From: Natrialba magadii ATCC 43099
GTDB taxonomy: Archaea; Halobacteriota; Halobacteria; Halobacteriales; Natrialbaceae
Length of the DNA: 64,000 nt
Reading direction: 5' to 3'
Assembly (NCBI RefSeq): GCF_000025625.1
Contig: NC_013922.1
Span: 3,162,001-3,226,000, forward strand
The notes beneath the pieces are model-generated. The model saw only the letters and a program-made list of their open reading frames with translations. It was not told the DNA's origin and searched no databases. This document shows positions 1 to 8,910 of this stretch, one piece after another. How positions within the stretch are numbered: position 1 is the stretch's first letter; the number at the start of each line of letters is the position of its first letter. The position numbers and the translations under genes were made by a program.

Positions 1-170
1 TGGGGATCACCAGGCATATCCTGCGTGTCGAGCACGGTCTGGTCCGCGTACTCGCCATACGACAGTTCCTGGTCGTCGTCGCCGCTCAGCTCGTCGAGAC
101 AACCGGCGAGGCCGGTGAGGCCAGCAGCCCCCGCCGCCCCAAGCGAGCCGAGGTACGTCCGTCGCTCCAT
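1..170 (-). CDS. Secreted lipoprotein, N-terminal part only
   Basis: Only the first 56 residues are in the window; the gene runs off the left edge. Residues 1-24 form a signal peptide with a twin arginine at 3-4, a Gly/Ala/Leu-rich core and a lipobox LAGC (Cys24). The lipobox predicts export, probably by the Tat route usual in haloarchaea, and lipid anchoring on the outer face of the membrane. The residues after Cys24 are acidic (DELSGDDD), as in haloarchaeal lipoprotein spacers. The ATG at 168-170 is the only start that gives a complete signal. The mature domain is not visible, so its function cannot be stated; a binding protein or a redox protein are both possible. Confidence 0.75.
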   Translation of the reverse strand, partial: MERRTYLGSLGAAGAAGLTGLAGCLDELSGDDDQELSYGEYADQTVLDTQDMPGDP

Positions 171-779
171 AGGGGTTACTGTGGACGGCGTGAGCAAAGG
201 TTCGTTGGTTTCTCTCCCGAAAGCACCGGACAATTCCCGAACATATACGCTCACTCCTGTGGGTGTCGATGGGTGGTCGATGTTCGCCGTTTCTGGCTGT
301 GTTTGCGTCTACTCTCATCCATGCTCGTGCCAACACTTGAAGCTACGTGCTACATCTCGGTTCAGACCGTGTCTACAGGCTGTACAGGACGATTAACCCG
401 GGGTCGGACGGACGACTGTGATTGCCGTGACTGAGCGGAGCGAAACTTTGCGGGGTCCGCGGAGTCCGCGAGACCTTCGGTCTCGCTTGATGAGGAGAAT
501 AGTTGTCCCTCGAACCACCTGCCCCCGAAGAGTTCACACAGCAACGCAACGGTTTCCAGTCACAACCAGGTAGTATCGTCCAACGCTATCGAACGACATC
601 GCGGGGACTCGACGGCGTTCGAAGGAATCTGAGGCAACCCGAAGGAACCGGTTGCCACCTCTTTGCCCCCGTCTTGTCCGCGTAAACCGAACCATATCGG
701 ACGGAACGATGCCAAACGGTCGAAAACCGTCACGGTACGGCGGTGATAACTAACCCCGATCCACCACTATCAGTGTGGC
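171..779. other. Intergenic region, about 600 bases, no convincing gene
   Basis: No reading frame here has a haloarchaeal-like composition or a recognisable domain. The one clear structure is a perfect hairpin at 468-486 (GCGAGACC, loop TTC, GGTCTCGC) inside a GC-rich stretch. It could be a terminator or the remnant of a repeat. The stretch at 171-330 presumably carries the promoter of the leftward lipoprotein gene. Confidence 0.4.
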
Positions 780-956
780 ATGTCTCGATCAGAACACTCG
801 ACTATGCCGATCGGCTGCCCGGAGTGCGATTCGACAGTTGACGCCGCCGTTCCCGCCGGCCCAGGTCTCGTCGCCGACCGCGAACCAACCCGGTTACGCG
901 GAACGGAGACAACCTGTCGCAACTGTGGGCACGAACTCGAGTTGTACTTCTACTGA
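780..956 (+). CDS. Small zinc-finger protein, 58 residues
   Basis: A short frame starts at ATG 780 and stops with TGA at 954-956. It has two cysteine pairs: CPEC at residues 13-16 and CRNCG at 46-50, separated by about 30 residues. This matches the two-knuckle treble-clef/zinc-ribbon pattern of the abundant small haloarchaeal zinc-finger proteins with CPxCG-type motifs. These are usually under 70 residues and some are implicated in regulation. The acidic/hydrophobic tail after the second knuckle (HELELYFY) also fits. The cysteine spacing in one uninterrupted frame is unlikely by chance. No partner is suggested by its neighbours. The exact target is unknown. Confidence 0.75.
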   Translation: MSRSEHSTMPIGCPECDSTVDAAVPAGPGLVADREPTRLRGTETTCRNCGHELELYFY

Positions 957-1168
957 GCCGGCTGTGGGCTGTGATTGGGTGTGTTTCTCGGCGTCGGGAG
1001 GGAACATGCGGCTTATTTTCGAGGGATGGCTGGTTCCGTTTATCGCCGTAGTAGACTCTCACACCGTCTGAACGGTCTGTTCAGTGGAAACAGTAGGGGG
1101 AAAGTAATAGACCACCTGCGGCTGCAGGCCACGAAGCAACCAGTGGCGACGCTGTTCTGTTTCAGCGA

Positions 1169-3349
1169 ATGCGAGTTCCCGACGAGCAGTCGTCGACGCA
1201 CACGTATAATCTTCGAGCTGACGGGTCTGGGCGAGATCACGACCGAGAACGACCGAGTGACGCTGAGTTCGAATTCGAATCTGCATCTGCATCTGAAGCT
1301 GAATCCGGCCGCGAACACGAGCACGAGTGTGAAGCCGAGTCAGATAGCGAGTCCGCAGGAACAGACGGTGACGCGACACCGGACACAGCGACGGCGTCAG
1401 CGTCGAGTTCGGATTCGGATGCGGGTTCGGACTCGGACTCGAACTCGGACTCGGACTCGGACTCGGACTCGGACTCGGACTCGGACTCGGACTCGGTTCC
1501 CGAATCAGACGCAGACCATGATCACGCGACCAACGCACGCACAATGCAGTCTTCTCCACCCACCGACTGTCCTGACTCTCTCATCGTCGTCTCGAACCGA
1601 CAGCCGTACCGGCACACCTACGACGAGGAGTCGGTTGCGGACAACGACGACGAGAATGAGGATGAGGATGAGGATGAGCACGCTACAGACACGACGAACA
1701 CGTCCGAGACGGACGCAACGTCGCCGCCAATCTCCGTCGACGAGCCTACCGGTGGACTAACCGCCGGACTCGACCCTGTCCTCCAGGAAGCCAACGGCAC
1801 CTGGATTGCCTGGGGCGACGGTGACGCCGACTTCGACGTCACGAACCAGCGCGACTGCGTTCGCGTTCCACCAGGCGACGAGGACTACACGCTCCGGCGC
1901 ATCGACCTCTCCGAGGAAGCCGTCGACGCCTACTATCGCGGGTTCAGCAACCGCGTCCTCTGGCCGCTCTGTCACGGCTTCGCCGAACTCGTCGATGAGC
2001 GTCCGAACGATCTCGAGTGGTACCGAACCGTCAACGAGCGCTTCGCTGCAGCGGTCGCCGACCACGCGAGCGACGAGTCGGTCGTCTGGCTACAGGACTA
2101 CCACTTCGCACTCGCACCCCGCATGATCCGCCAGGCGATTCCCGACTCGGCGAGTATCGCCCAGTTCTGGCACATCCCCTGGCCGGCACCCGCGACGTTC
2201 GACTACTGCCCTGCCGGCGAGGAGGTACTCGAGGGACTCCTCGGCAACGACCTCCTTGGATTCCACGTCGAGCGCTACGCAAATGCGTTCCTCGACTGTG
2301 TCCGACGGTTTCTGCCGGATGCGACGGTCGACCACGAGCAGGGGACGATTCAGTACGAGGGTCAGATCACCCGCGTCGTCGCGACGCCGATGGGCGTCGA
2401 CGCCGAATCGTACGACCAGCACGCACACGACGCCGACGCAGACCAGTTGCTCTCGCTGTTCGACCGCTACGATATCCCGCGGAACTCGGCGATCGGACTC
2501 GGCGTCGACCGACTCGATTACACGAAGGGGATCCCGGAGCGCTTGACTGCACTCGAGCGCTTCTTCGCCGAGAACCCGAGCTGGCACGGTGACTTCACGT
2601 TCATCCAGAAGGCAACACCGTCGCGCACTGAAATTCCGGCCTACGCGCGCCACGGCGACCTCGTCCGCAGCGAAGTCGACCGGATCAACCGCCGGTTCGG
2701 CACCGACGACTGGCAACCGATCGTCTACACCGAGGACTACGTCGAACACGACGATCTCTGTGCGCTGTATCGCCACGCCGACGTGATGATCGTCAGCCCG
2801 CTGATCGACGGCATGAACCTGGTCGCACAGGAGTACGTCGCTGCGAGCGTCGACGCCGACGGCACGCTGCTGTTGAGCGACCGTGCGGGCGCACACGAGC
2901 GTCTGAGTTCGCACGCACTCACTATCGACCCCACTGACGTACAGGGCTTCGCGACAGCCATCGACGACGCGCTTTCGATGCCACCACAGGAGCGGACAAC
3001 GCGGATGAAGGCCCTCCGGTCGAACGTCTTCGACGGCGACATCGCCGACTGGATGGCAACCCAGTTCGACCTGTTGCGCCGCGTCCACGAGGGCGCGGAC
3101 TCGAGTAACAGTGCGGAGCGGGTGCCACAGTCACAGAGACAGAGACAGTCGGTCTCGAAGACTGGATCGGGGAGAGAGTACGGAGTGGAATCAGAGATGA
3201 GGTCGGAATGGGAATCAGATTCTGGCACGGATGCAGACTCGGGTTCTGATTCTGATTCTGATTCAGACTCAAATTCAGATTCGGACTCGGACTCGGACTC
3301 GGACTCGGACCCGGACCCGGACTCGCGCGAACGAACCCCACCGGTGTAA
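1169..3349 (+). CDS. otsA: Trehalose-6-phosphate synthase (GT20) with Ser/Asp-repeat tails
   Basis: Transfers glucose from a nucleotide sugar to glucose-6-phosphate to make trehalose-6-phosphate in the cytoplasm. The GT20 core spans about residues 138-645: SNRQP at 142, the EPTGGLTAGL glycine loop, WLQDYH, the phosphate/UDP-binding DRLDYTKG at 447-454 (Arg448, Lys453) and the DGMNLV nucleotide-sugar motif at 547. The frame is much longer than usual GT20 enzymes (about 460-500 residues) because (Ser-Asp)n tracts lie before (about residues 80-112) and after (about 690-720) the core. A second in-frame ATG at 1544 would start just before the core and drop the N-terminal tail, so the true start is uncertain. 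otsB follows 116 bases downstream on the same strand, so the two probably form one unit. No sulfotransferase for 2-sulfotrehalose is adjacent. Confidence 0.9.
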   Translation: MRVPDEQSSTHTYNLRADGSGRDHDRERPSDAEFEFESASASEAESGREHEHECEAESDSESAGTDGDATPDTATASASSSDSDAGSDSDSNSDSDSDSDSDSDSDSDSVPESDADHDHATNARTMQSSPPTDCPDSLIVVSNRQPYRHTYDEESVADNDDENEDEDEDEHATDTTNTSETDATSPPISVDEPTGGLTAGLDPVLQEANGTWIAWGDGDADFDVTNQRDCVRVPPGDEDYTLRRIDLSEEAVDAYYRGFSNRVLWPLCHGFAELVDERPNDLEWYRTVNERFAAAVADHASDESVVWLQDYHFALAPRMIRQAIPDSASIAQFWHIPWPAPATFDYCPAGEEVLEGLLGNDLLGFHVERYANAFLDCVRRFLPDATVDHEQGTIQYEGQITRVVATPMGVDAESYDQHAHDADADQLLSLFDRYDIPRNSAIGLGVDRLDYTKGIPERLTALERFFAENPSWHGDFTFIQKATPSRTEIPAYARHGDLVRSEVDRINRRFGTDDWQPIVYTEDYVEHDDLCALYRHADVMIVSPLIDGMNLVAQEYVAASVDADGTLLLSDRAGAHERLSSHALTIDPTDVQGFATAIDDALSMPPQERTTRMKALRSNVFDGDIADWMATQFDLLRRVHEGADSSNSAERVPQSQRQRQSVSKTGSGREYGVESEMRSEWESDSGTDADSGSDSDSDSDSNSDSDSDSDSDSDPDPDSRERTPPV
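1409..1497 (+). repeat. Hexanucleotide repeat (ggactc)n in otsA N-terminal region
   Basis: A nearly pure run of the 6-base unit ggactc, with a few variant units at its left end, encodes alternating Ser and Asp. A second, more degenerate tract lies at 3236-3330 in the same gene. Both are in frame. Confidence 0.9.
3236..3330 (+). repeat. Hexanucleotide Ser-Asp repeat at otsA C terminus
   Basis: Degenerate units (gattct, gattca, ggactc, ggaccc) encode (Ser/Pro-Asp)n just before the otsA stop. The mixed codons suggest an older tract than the purer one at the N-terminal end. Confidence 0.85.
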
Positions 3350-3465
3350 CGAACCCGTGTCCACCAGCCACTCCATCACTCGACCGCGAGGTCTCTCGAG
3401 CGACAACCATCCGGGAGCAACAGCCGCTGATACCCCCACTTCCGCAGTTTCCGATCCAGAGAGCC

Positions 3466-4437
3466 ATGTCTGAGCAGCACTCATCGACCGAACCGACCCG
3501 CGAACCTGACGAGACGACCCAGCACAGTTCGACAGACGACCGCCCTACACCGCTCACCGGTGAGCACCTGCCACAGCTCCGCGCGACGCTCGCGGACGCC
3601 AGCCATCTGCTCGTCTGTCTCGACTTCGACGGCACGCTCGCGCCAATCGTCGACGACCCCGACGCCGCAGCGCCGACGGCCGCAAACGAGACCGCGGTAG
3701 CGTCGCTCGCCGCAGCCAAACCAGTCACCACCGCAATCGTCAGCGGCCGCGGTCTCAACGACGTTCGCACGCGCGTTGACGAGCCACGGATCTACGCCGG
3801 TAACCACGGCCTCGAACTCGCCTGGGACGGCGCACTCGCAATGCATCCCGCAGCCCGCGAGCGCGCTGCTCGCGTCGAGGCCGTCTGCGAAACGCTCGAG
3901 ACGGTCCTCGAACCGATCCCGAACGCGCGCGTCGAAAACAAACGACTCACCGGCACTGTTCACGTCCGAACCGTTCCCGCTGGCGCGCGTCCCGTCGTCC
4001 GCCGACTCACTCGCTCTGTCGTCGAGCGTCTCGGCGGCGACGATCTCGAACTCTCACCCGGCAAACGAATCCTCGAGATCGGTCCCGATGTCGACTGGGG
4101 AAAAGGCGACGCCGTCTCGCTCATCAGTTCCGAACTCCCAGCGGAGACCGTCCCAATCTACATCGGCGACGACGTCACCGACGAATCCGCCTTCCGCGCC
4201 GTTGCGCCGGACGGAATCGGAATCAGAGTTGGTGATGACGAGCCGTCCGCTGCCAGCTACCGCGTCGACTCCCCTGACGATGTCGCGGGGGTACTCGAGT
4301 GGCTCGGTGCTGCTGGAGTGTCACTCGTTACTGAGGGGAGTGCTACTTATCCAGACCAGTCGGACGCGAGGCACGACGACGACCAGCGCTTCGAGCGAGG
4401 CCCGAAGCGCTGGTCGGTGTCGATGGCGAATGAATAG
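3466..4437 (+). CDS. otsB: Trehalose-6-phosphate phosphatase (HAD superfamily)
   Basis: Removes phosphate from trehalose-6-phosphate to give trehalose, the step after OtsA. HAD motif I is DFDGTLAP with the catalytic aspartates at 53 and 55; motif II is the IVSGRG segment; motif IV is GDDVTDE, the acidic Mg2+ site typical of OtsB. At 323 residues it is a little longer than usual (about 250-290) because of an acidic, probably disordered N-terminal stretch of about 45 residues. The C-terminal 35 residues after the core look like a variable tail. It lies directly downstream of otsA on the same strand. ATG 3466 is the first in-frame start after the otsA stop. Confidence 0.92.
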   Translation: MSEQHSSTEPTREPDETTQHSSTDDRPTPLTGEHLPQLRATLADASHLLVCLDFDGTLAPIVDDPDAAAPTAANETAVASLAAAKPVTTAIVSGRGLNDVRTRVDEPRIYAGNHGLELAWDGALAMHPAARERAARVEAVCETLETVLEPIPNARVENKRLTGTVHVRTVPAGARPVVRRLTRSVVERLGGDDLELSPGKRILEIGPDVDWGKGDAVSLISSELPAETVPIYIGDDVTDESAFRAVAPDGIGIRVGDDEPSAASYRVDSPDDVAGVLEWLGAAGVSLVTEGSATYPDQSDARHDDDQRFERGPKRWSVSMANE

Positions 4438-4656
4438 GGTGTGTGGGGTAGTGCCGGCATGGTGGAGTGCCGTACAGCAAACCGGGGTGTGGATGGGTGT
4501 TTGTAATTCACACGCCTGGCTTGCTTCCCCTTTGTTACAAAGGCTCGCCCCAACATATAGTCTTACCGATAGGGATTACCAATGGATTCTGGTGAGGCGG
4601 AGCCGAAAGTATTAGTTACCAGTGGAAATCAAGGTATAGTACGAGAGTGATTGAGA

Positions 4657-5034
4657 GTGAAGCTACGCCAACCAACTGACTTTCTGATCCTCGAGGCACT
4701 CGAGGACAAGGGTCGAAACGTCGCGACGAACCTGGCTGCACACACCGGAAAGAGTCGAAAGAACATCAACACGAGGCTGCCAGTTCTCGAAGATTACGGA
4801 CTCGTCGAAAAGATTGGTCCGGCAGAGCGCTCCGGCCTCTACGAGATTACGTCGATGGGCAAGGCAGCACTGGTCTACCAGGATCAGTACGACGAAGTCG
4901 ACGACTTCGAAGACCTTATCGAAGGACCCAGCGCCGGCGATATCGAAGTGGATGCAGACGCAGACGCACAGACTGCGTTCGTCCGCGGCGAGAACGACGA
5001 TGTCGACGACGATGTCGACGCAGACGAAGAGTAA
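4657..5034 (+). CDS. Winged-helix regulator, PhiH1-repressor-like
   Basis: Residues 1-75 make a compact winged helix: KLRQPTDFLILEAL, then a helix-turn-helix with NVATNLAAHTGKSRKNINTRL, then a wing ending ERSGLYEIT. The opening KLRQPTD...EAL and the recognition helix are characteristic of the haloarchaeal family annotated as PhiH1 repressor-like or MarR-like. The remaining 50 residues are very acidic with a (D-A-D)/(DVDDD) tail. I place the start at GTG 4657 because family members begin at this KLRQPTD; a TTG at 4651 would add two residues. A TATA-like gtatta lies near 4606-4613. Its location after otsAB suggests, but does not prove, a link with trehalose. Confidence 0.8.
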   Translation: MKLRQPTDFLILEALEDKGRNVATNLAAHTGKSRKNINTRLPVLEDYGLVEKIGPAERSGLYEITSMGKAALVYQDQYDEVDDFEDLIEGPSAGDIEVDADADAQTAFVRGENDDVDDDVDADEE

Positions 5035-5248
5035 GATCAGGGGGCTGGGATTGGAGGGATCGGGATAACTACTCCCTTCAATCACTGGTAGCCATCTGTG
5101 GTCCGGCGAGCGGCTGTGGCGAAAGCAAGCTTCCTTACTGTCTGGGCACAGGTTCATACGGATCGGTACAACGCGTTACCGGTGATCGATCCGACGGGGG
5201 CAGCGATCACCAGTACAGAACGACAATGGACCGTTTCAGTCACACTGT

Positions 5249-5539
5249 TCAGTCACAGTTACCGTCGTCGTCCGGCGGGTCACGCCGCCGCGTATCGACG
5301 ACACGCGTTGTGTCCCCATCGATTCTGATTTCGGCCCACCGCGGCAGTGAATCGGGCTCAACGGCCGCCAACAGGAGGAGCGTCTCGCCTGGCAGTTCGA
5401 CGAGCCAGCGTTCTGTCCTGTGCTCGCGGAGACAGAGCTGCCAGGGACCGTGCTCGAGTTTTGCACAAACCTGTTGTTCGGTGTAGTAACGGCCGTTCGA
5501 GCCGGCGAGCACTGTTTCGAGCGGCGAGGTATCTACCAC
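5249..5539 (-). CDS. Conserved-looking hypothetical protein, 96 residues
   Basis: The frame starts at GTG 5537-5539 and has a codon-position composition typical of its neighbours. The sequence is well mixed rather than repetitive: SPLETVLAGSNGRYYTEQQV near the start, then alternating hydrophobic strands (WQLCLRE, RWLVELPGETLLLL, RWAEIRID), suggesting a small alpha/beta domain. It ends in a charged tail. I do not recognise the family. It lies alone between the winged-helix gene and the large Bat-type regulator. Confidence 0.6.
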   Translation of the reverse strand: MVDTSPLETVLAGSNGRYYTEQQVCAKLEHGPWQLCLREHRTERWLVELPGETLLLLAAVEPDSLPRWAEIRIDGDTTRVVDTRRRDPPDDDGNCD

Positions 5540-6019
5540 GAGTGCTCACACTCCCGCGCCCGGTCCTGTGTCGTCGTCTCTGCCCACCTTCGTTCCAGTT
5601 CTGATTGCTGCCTATTCTTGGGTTGTCCCTGTCTACGATTCCAATCTCGCACCCGGATTCGGATTCGGGCCCGGTCCCGACACGTCGCCCGAGTCCGATA
5701 AGCCGAGTGAGCCAGCCGAGTCAGCAGCACCATCGTCTCGTTACAGCCACGCCGTCCCTATCGCCGCTCGGGTTCACATAGGCGACCTTTATAGGATCTT
5801 GAGTGTCTGTCTTTCCTGAATTAGGTAGGAAGATTTTATCAGTTGACACTCATTACAGAGTGTCTCTCTTGTACGTTGACCATCGAAACTAGCCACTCGT
5901 TGGATGGAGAGCCCTAGCCCACGATCCACTCACGATCTGCTCAACTTTCGTCCCGCTCAACTCTCGTCCCGCTCAACTCTCGTCCCGCTCAACTGTTCGT
6001 CCGATCGTCCGTTCTCGCC
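5540..6019. other. Intergenic region of 480 bases with a tandem repeat
   Basis: No frame here looks coding. An AT-rich stretch at 5785-5850 could hold promoter elements. A 16-base tandem repeat lies at about 5938-6000, just past the 3' end of the leftward Bat-type gene. Confidence 0.5.
5938..6000. repeat. 16-bp tandem repeat, about 3.7 copies
   Basis: The unit tcccgctcaactctcg occurs at 5951-5966 and 5967-5982. A third copy from 5983 has a changed end, and a partial copy precedes the first. It lies immediately downstream of the stop codon of the gene ending at 6020. Confidence 0.85.
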
Positions 6020-8332
6020 TCACTGGCTCCCGTCGGCACCACCGCCAGCAGTGTTTCCTTCCGCGAAAAACTCCGTGAGAACCGTCTTCAACGCCTTCCG
6101 CAGATGCTGGTGCATCGTCGGCGGCGTCACTCCCAACGCCTCGGCAATCTCCTCGCCCGTACTCGAGCGCGGCCACTCGAAGAACCCGCCGAAGTACGCC
6201 AGTCGAAGGGTCGTCAACTGCCGATCCGTCAACTCGCCCAGGACCCGGTTTCGGCGCTCGATAGCGGTATGGACCGGTCGGTCGACCTCGTGGCGAGCGG
6301 TCAGTTCCGTATTCTCGTAGACGACCGATAGCGCCTCCGCGACATCACGGACGTCACCGTGCTGTGGCACCTCGACGACACAGGTGCCGACGCCGTCTTC
6401 GACCCGCACATCCCTGATCGTCGCACCGTGGTTTGCGAGCGTCCGCACGCCGGACTTGGTCAGGCGCATCTCGATCGTGCAGTGGTCGTGTCCGTCGTGG
6501 ATGAGCCGACACGACTCTACTGATTCGTGTGCCGTCGCTTCCTCGAGTACGGTCTCTCCGTCGAGTCCGTCGATTCGAACGTACTGGATCGGTTGCCCGT
6601 CCGAGGTCGTTCCCGACCACTCGAGTACACACGTACAGTCGTAGGTTTCGGAGAGGTCGAACGAGAACGTCTCGCCGCCGTCGATCCGGAACTCGAGTTC
6701 GGTGACAGTGTCAGCAAACAGGAGTTGCCGGTTTTTGACGGCCATGATCGAGAAGCCCATGGTCTCGCCGAGCAGTCTGAACTCTTCCTGTTCGGTGTCA
6801 GAGAACGCCTCGGCGCGACTGGCGAGGACGGTCAGGACGCCGTAGGTCGTCTGTTCGTGGACGATTGGGACCGAGATTGCCGCGCGGACGTTGTCGGCGT
6901 GAGCGGCTTCCTGCAGTGGCTCGGGAAGGGGTTCTGTTTTGAGGATGTTGTTGACGGAGGTGATTTCGCCGGTGATTCCTGTATGTTCGGTTGGCCGTCG
7001 TTGGCGTTCTGTGGTTTTGTTGTCGGTGTTTGTGTCAGCACTTGTGTTCGTGTTAGCGCCAGTGGTGGTGTCCGTGTCCGTGTCCGTGTCCGTGTTTGTG
7101 CCTAGGTCCGTTTTGGCATTGGCATCGGCATCGGTATCAGCATCGGCATCGGTATCAGCGTCGGCATCGGCATCACCGCTCATTTCCTCGTACGGCGTCG
7201 CCGACGACAGCGCGCTCGCATCGTCCTCTAGCTTGCGAATCGCTTCGAGATAGGTCGTCGCTTCCCCCGCACCCATTCGATAACGAAACTCTCCGGCACC
7301 CGTCCGTTCGGTAATCCAACAGCCACAGTACAGTTCAGAGTTGACGAGTTCTGCACAGACTTTCCGTTCGATGGCGTCGCGCGTCGGCGCATCGACCAGC
7401 GTCTCGATCACCTGTCGGATGACCGCATTGATCCGGTTGAGCGTCTCAAGTTCGGCTTCGCGCTGTGCTCGTTCGGTAACGTCACGTGCGAGCCAGATCA
7501 CCGCTCGTTTGCCGTCGATCCGCTCGTCGATCGGAACGACCCGCGCCTCGAAGAGTCGCTCTTCGCCCCTCGTCTCGGCAGGATACTCGATTGTTTGGAC
7601 ATCCTCGGTCTCGATGGCGCGAGTCACGCATTCAGAGAGCGACGACGCGGTTTCCTCGGGGAAAATGTCGTCCAGCGAAGCGCCGACGAGGTCGGTAGCC
7701 GGTGAGGTGTACAGTTCGGCAGATGCGGGTCGAAGCTTCGCTTCCAGGTAGATGCCGTCCTCGTCGATGACGAACGCCTCGTCGGGCAGTTCGTTGGCGA
7801 TGATTCTGTGGTACTCGTCGTCAGGTGTCGATGCTGTCGGCTCGGCAACCGTCTCGAGTACGCGGTTGAGAGCATCCTCATCTGACGGGACGTACTGATC
7901 GACGTCCTGGCGGAGTGCCGCAGCCGCGAGTGCCTCGTTGCCGTCCTGTGGCGCGACGACGCGCGCCGAAGATTCGATCGCAGGATCGTGGTGACCGTCG
8001 ACCCAGTCGAGGGCCGTCTCGAGTGCTGCTGGTTCGTCGACATCGATAACGACGGCATCGACATCGTCTGGCAGCCCGTTTGCCGTGCCACCCTCGGCGC
8101 GCTCGAGGTCCGCGAGCGTCCGTTCGATGATGGTCAGGTGGTCAGGTTCGATGTGTGAGGTGGCAGTGATCTCTGTGGTGGTGTCGGTGTCTGCAACTGC
8201 GGAGGCGTTAGCACCGCCAGTGCTCGACCCAGCGTCGACACCACGCTCTGAAAGAGCAACCGAAAGTCGGTGCTGTCGGTCCGCTGTCCCCGTTACACAG
8301 ATGAGTGCATATCGCTGCTCCGACTGTTCCAT
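6020..8332 (-). CDS. PAS/GAF sensor with Bat-type HTH, transcriptional regulator
   Basis: A 770-residue sensor-regulator related to bacterio-opsin activator (Bat). The domain order is: a receiver-like N-terminal region (about 1-155) with a DAVVIDVDEP strand; a PAS domain (about 165-290) ending WLARDVTERAQREAE; a GAF-like region (about 300-530); a Bat-family beta domain (about 545-690); and a C-terminal HTH_10 (about 700-765) with LTDRQLTTLRLAYFGGFFEWPR and GVTPPTMHQHLRKAL. The GAF region is interrupted at about 383-440 by an Asp/Thr/Ala/Asn low-complexity insert. No kinase domain is present, so the protein probably senses redox, light or a ligand and binds DNA directly. The target is unknown. 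It is transcribed alone. Confidence 0.88.
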   Translation of the reverse strand: MEQSEQRYALICVTGTADRQHRLSVALSERGVDAGSSTGGANASAVADTDTTTEITATSHIEPDHLTIIERTLADLERAEGGTANGLPDDVDAVVIDVDEPAALETALDWVDGHHDPAIESSARVVAPQDGNEALAAAALRQDVDQYVPSDEDALNRVLETVAEPTASTPDDEYHRIIANELPDEAFVIDEDGIYLEAKLRPASAELYTSPATDLVGASLDDIFPEETASSLSECVTRAIETEDVQTIEYPAETRGEERLFEARVVPIDERIDGKRAVIWLARDVTERAQREAELETLNRINAVIRQVIETLVDAPTRDAIERKVCAELVNSELYCGCWITERTGAGEFRYRMGAGEATTYLEAIRKLEDDASALSSATPYEEMSGDADADADTDADADTDADANAKTDLGTNTDTDTDTDTTTGANTNTSADTNTDNKTTERQRRPTEHTGITGEITSVNNILKTEPLPEPLQEAAHADNVRAAISVPIVHEQTTYGVLTVLASRAEAFSDTEQEEFRLLGETMGFSIMAVKNRQLLFADTVTELEFRIDGGETFSFDLSETYDCTCVLEWSGTTSDGQPIQYVRIDGLDGETVLEEATAHESVESCRLIHDGHDHCTIEMRLTKSGVRTLANHGATIRDVRVEDGVGTCVVEVPQHGDVRDVAEALSVVYENTELTARHEVDRPVHTAIERRNRVLGELTDRQLTTLRLAYFGGFFEWPRSSTGEEIAEALGVTPPTMHQHLRKALKTVLTEFFAEGNTAGGGADGSQ
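7014..7183 (-). repeat. Low-complexity 6-bp repeats inside the GAF domain of the Bat-type regulator
   Basis: On the plus strand, runs of gtccgt and gcatcg/gtatca units occupy this segment. On the coding strand they specify (Asp-Thr)n and (Asp-Ala)n. The reading frame is kept. It divides the GAF domain between two structured halves. Confidence 0.85.
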
Positions 8333-8658
8333 AGACGTCTTGTGTTCAGTGTCGACGCACGCCCAACTCCGTGTCCGGTACCACCGCCGTCACGTTGTTC
8401 TTTCTATCTACTATCGGATATACAATAAAACTCGGGGTCAGTGTCGGTATTGACACGTCACCCGCCAGTCGAGAGAACGAACGTGTGGTTTGCAGTGGGG
8501 GAGCGCCTCTGATTGCCCAGGTCGGCCACCGGTCGAGCGACCGAGGCGGACAGCAGCGTGCGGTTCGTGCCGTCTCCCGTGTCGCTTCGTTTGCGCTTCG
8601 TTTGCGCTTCGTTTGCGCTTTCGCTTCGGTGGCGCTATACCGCTCCGCCGTTCTCCTG
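8333..8658. other. Intergenic region of 326 bases
   Basis: The left part should carry the promoter of the leftward Bat-type gene; an AT-rich patch with tatacaataaaa lies at about 8418-8430. The right part holds an 11-base tandem repeat at 8588-8620. I see no gene. Confidence 0.45.
8588..8620. repeat. 11-bp tandem repeat, three copies
   Basis: Three perfect copies of cgtttgcgctt stand end to end, followed by a degenerate copy. They lie 38 bases past the stop of the leftward MTH865-like gene. Confidence 0.85.
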
Positions 8659-8910
8659 TTACAGTTCACCCTGGTCTTTGAGGTCGTCGATGATGTCATC
8701 GACGAACGTCTCTGCATCGTCGTACGGGAAGTCTCCGCCCGACGTCTTTGTGTTCAGTTCCATCGCGGTCATCGAGAACTCTCCCGACTCGAACTTCGTT
8801 CCCGGGCCGTTCGGGAGCGCGGGGACGAGGTCCATCGGACTCGAGATGGGGTAGTCAGCACCTTCGAACGCGTCGATCATCTGCTCACGGATTTCGTCTT
8901 CGTCTGCCAT
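8659..8910 (-). CDS. MTH865-like small protein
   Basis: An 83-residue acidic protein that matches the archaeal MTH865 family along its whole length: an N-terminal helix (EIREQMIDAFEGADYPI), the conserved core SPMDLVPALPNGPGTKFESG, and a C-terminal DFPYDDAETFVDDIIDD helix. The family has a small helical-bundle fold and no established function. The length is normal. It is monocistronic. The start at ATG 8910 has an AT-rich stretch (aataataaattt) 20-35 bases upstream that could be its promoter. Confidence 0.82.
   Translation of the reverse strand: MADEDEIREQMIDAFEGADYPISSPMDLVPALPNGPGTKFESGEFSMTAMELNTKTSGGDFPYDDAETFVDDIIDDLKDQGEL

Noticed and set aside
1059-1559. Minus-strand frame with a Ser-Pro repeat
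   Set aside because: It is the complement of the ggactc repeat of otsA. There is no sign of a gene beyond the repeat.
2090-3088. Minus-strand frame of 332 codons inside otsA
   Set aside because: It is antisense to the GT20 catalytic core, which has all its motifs. No domain is visible in the shadow.
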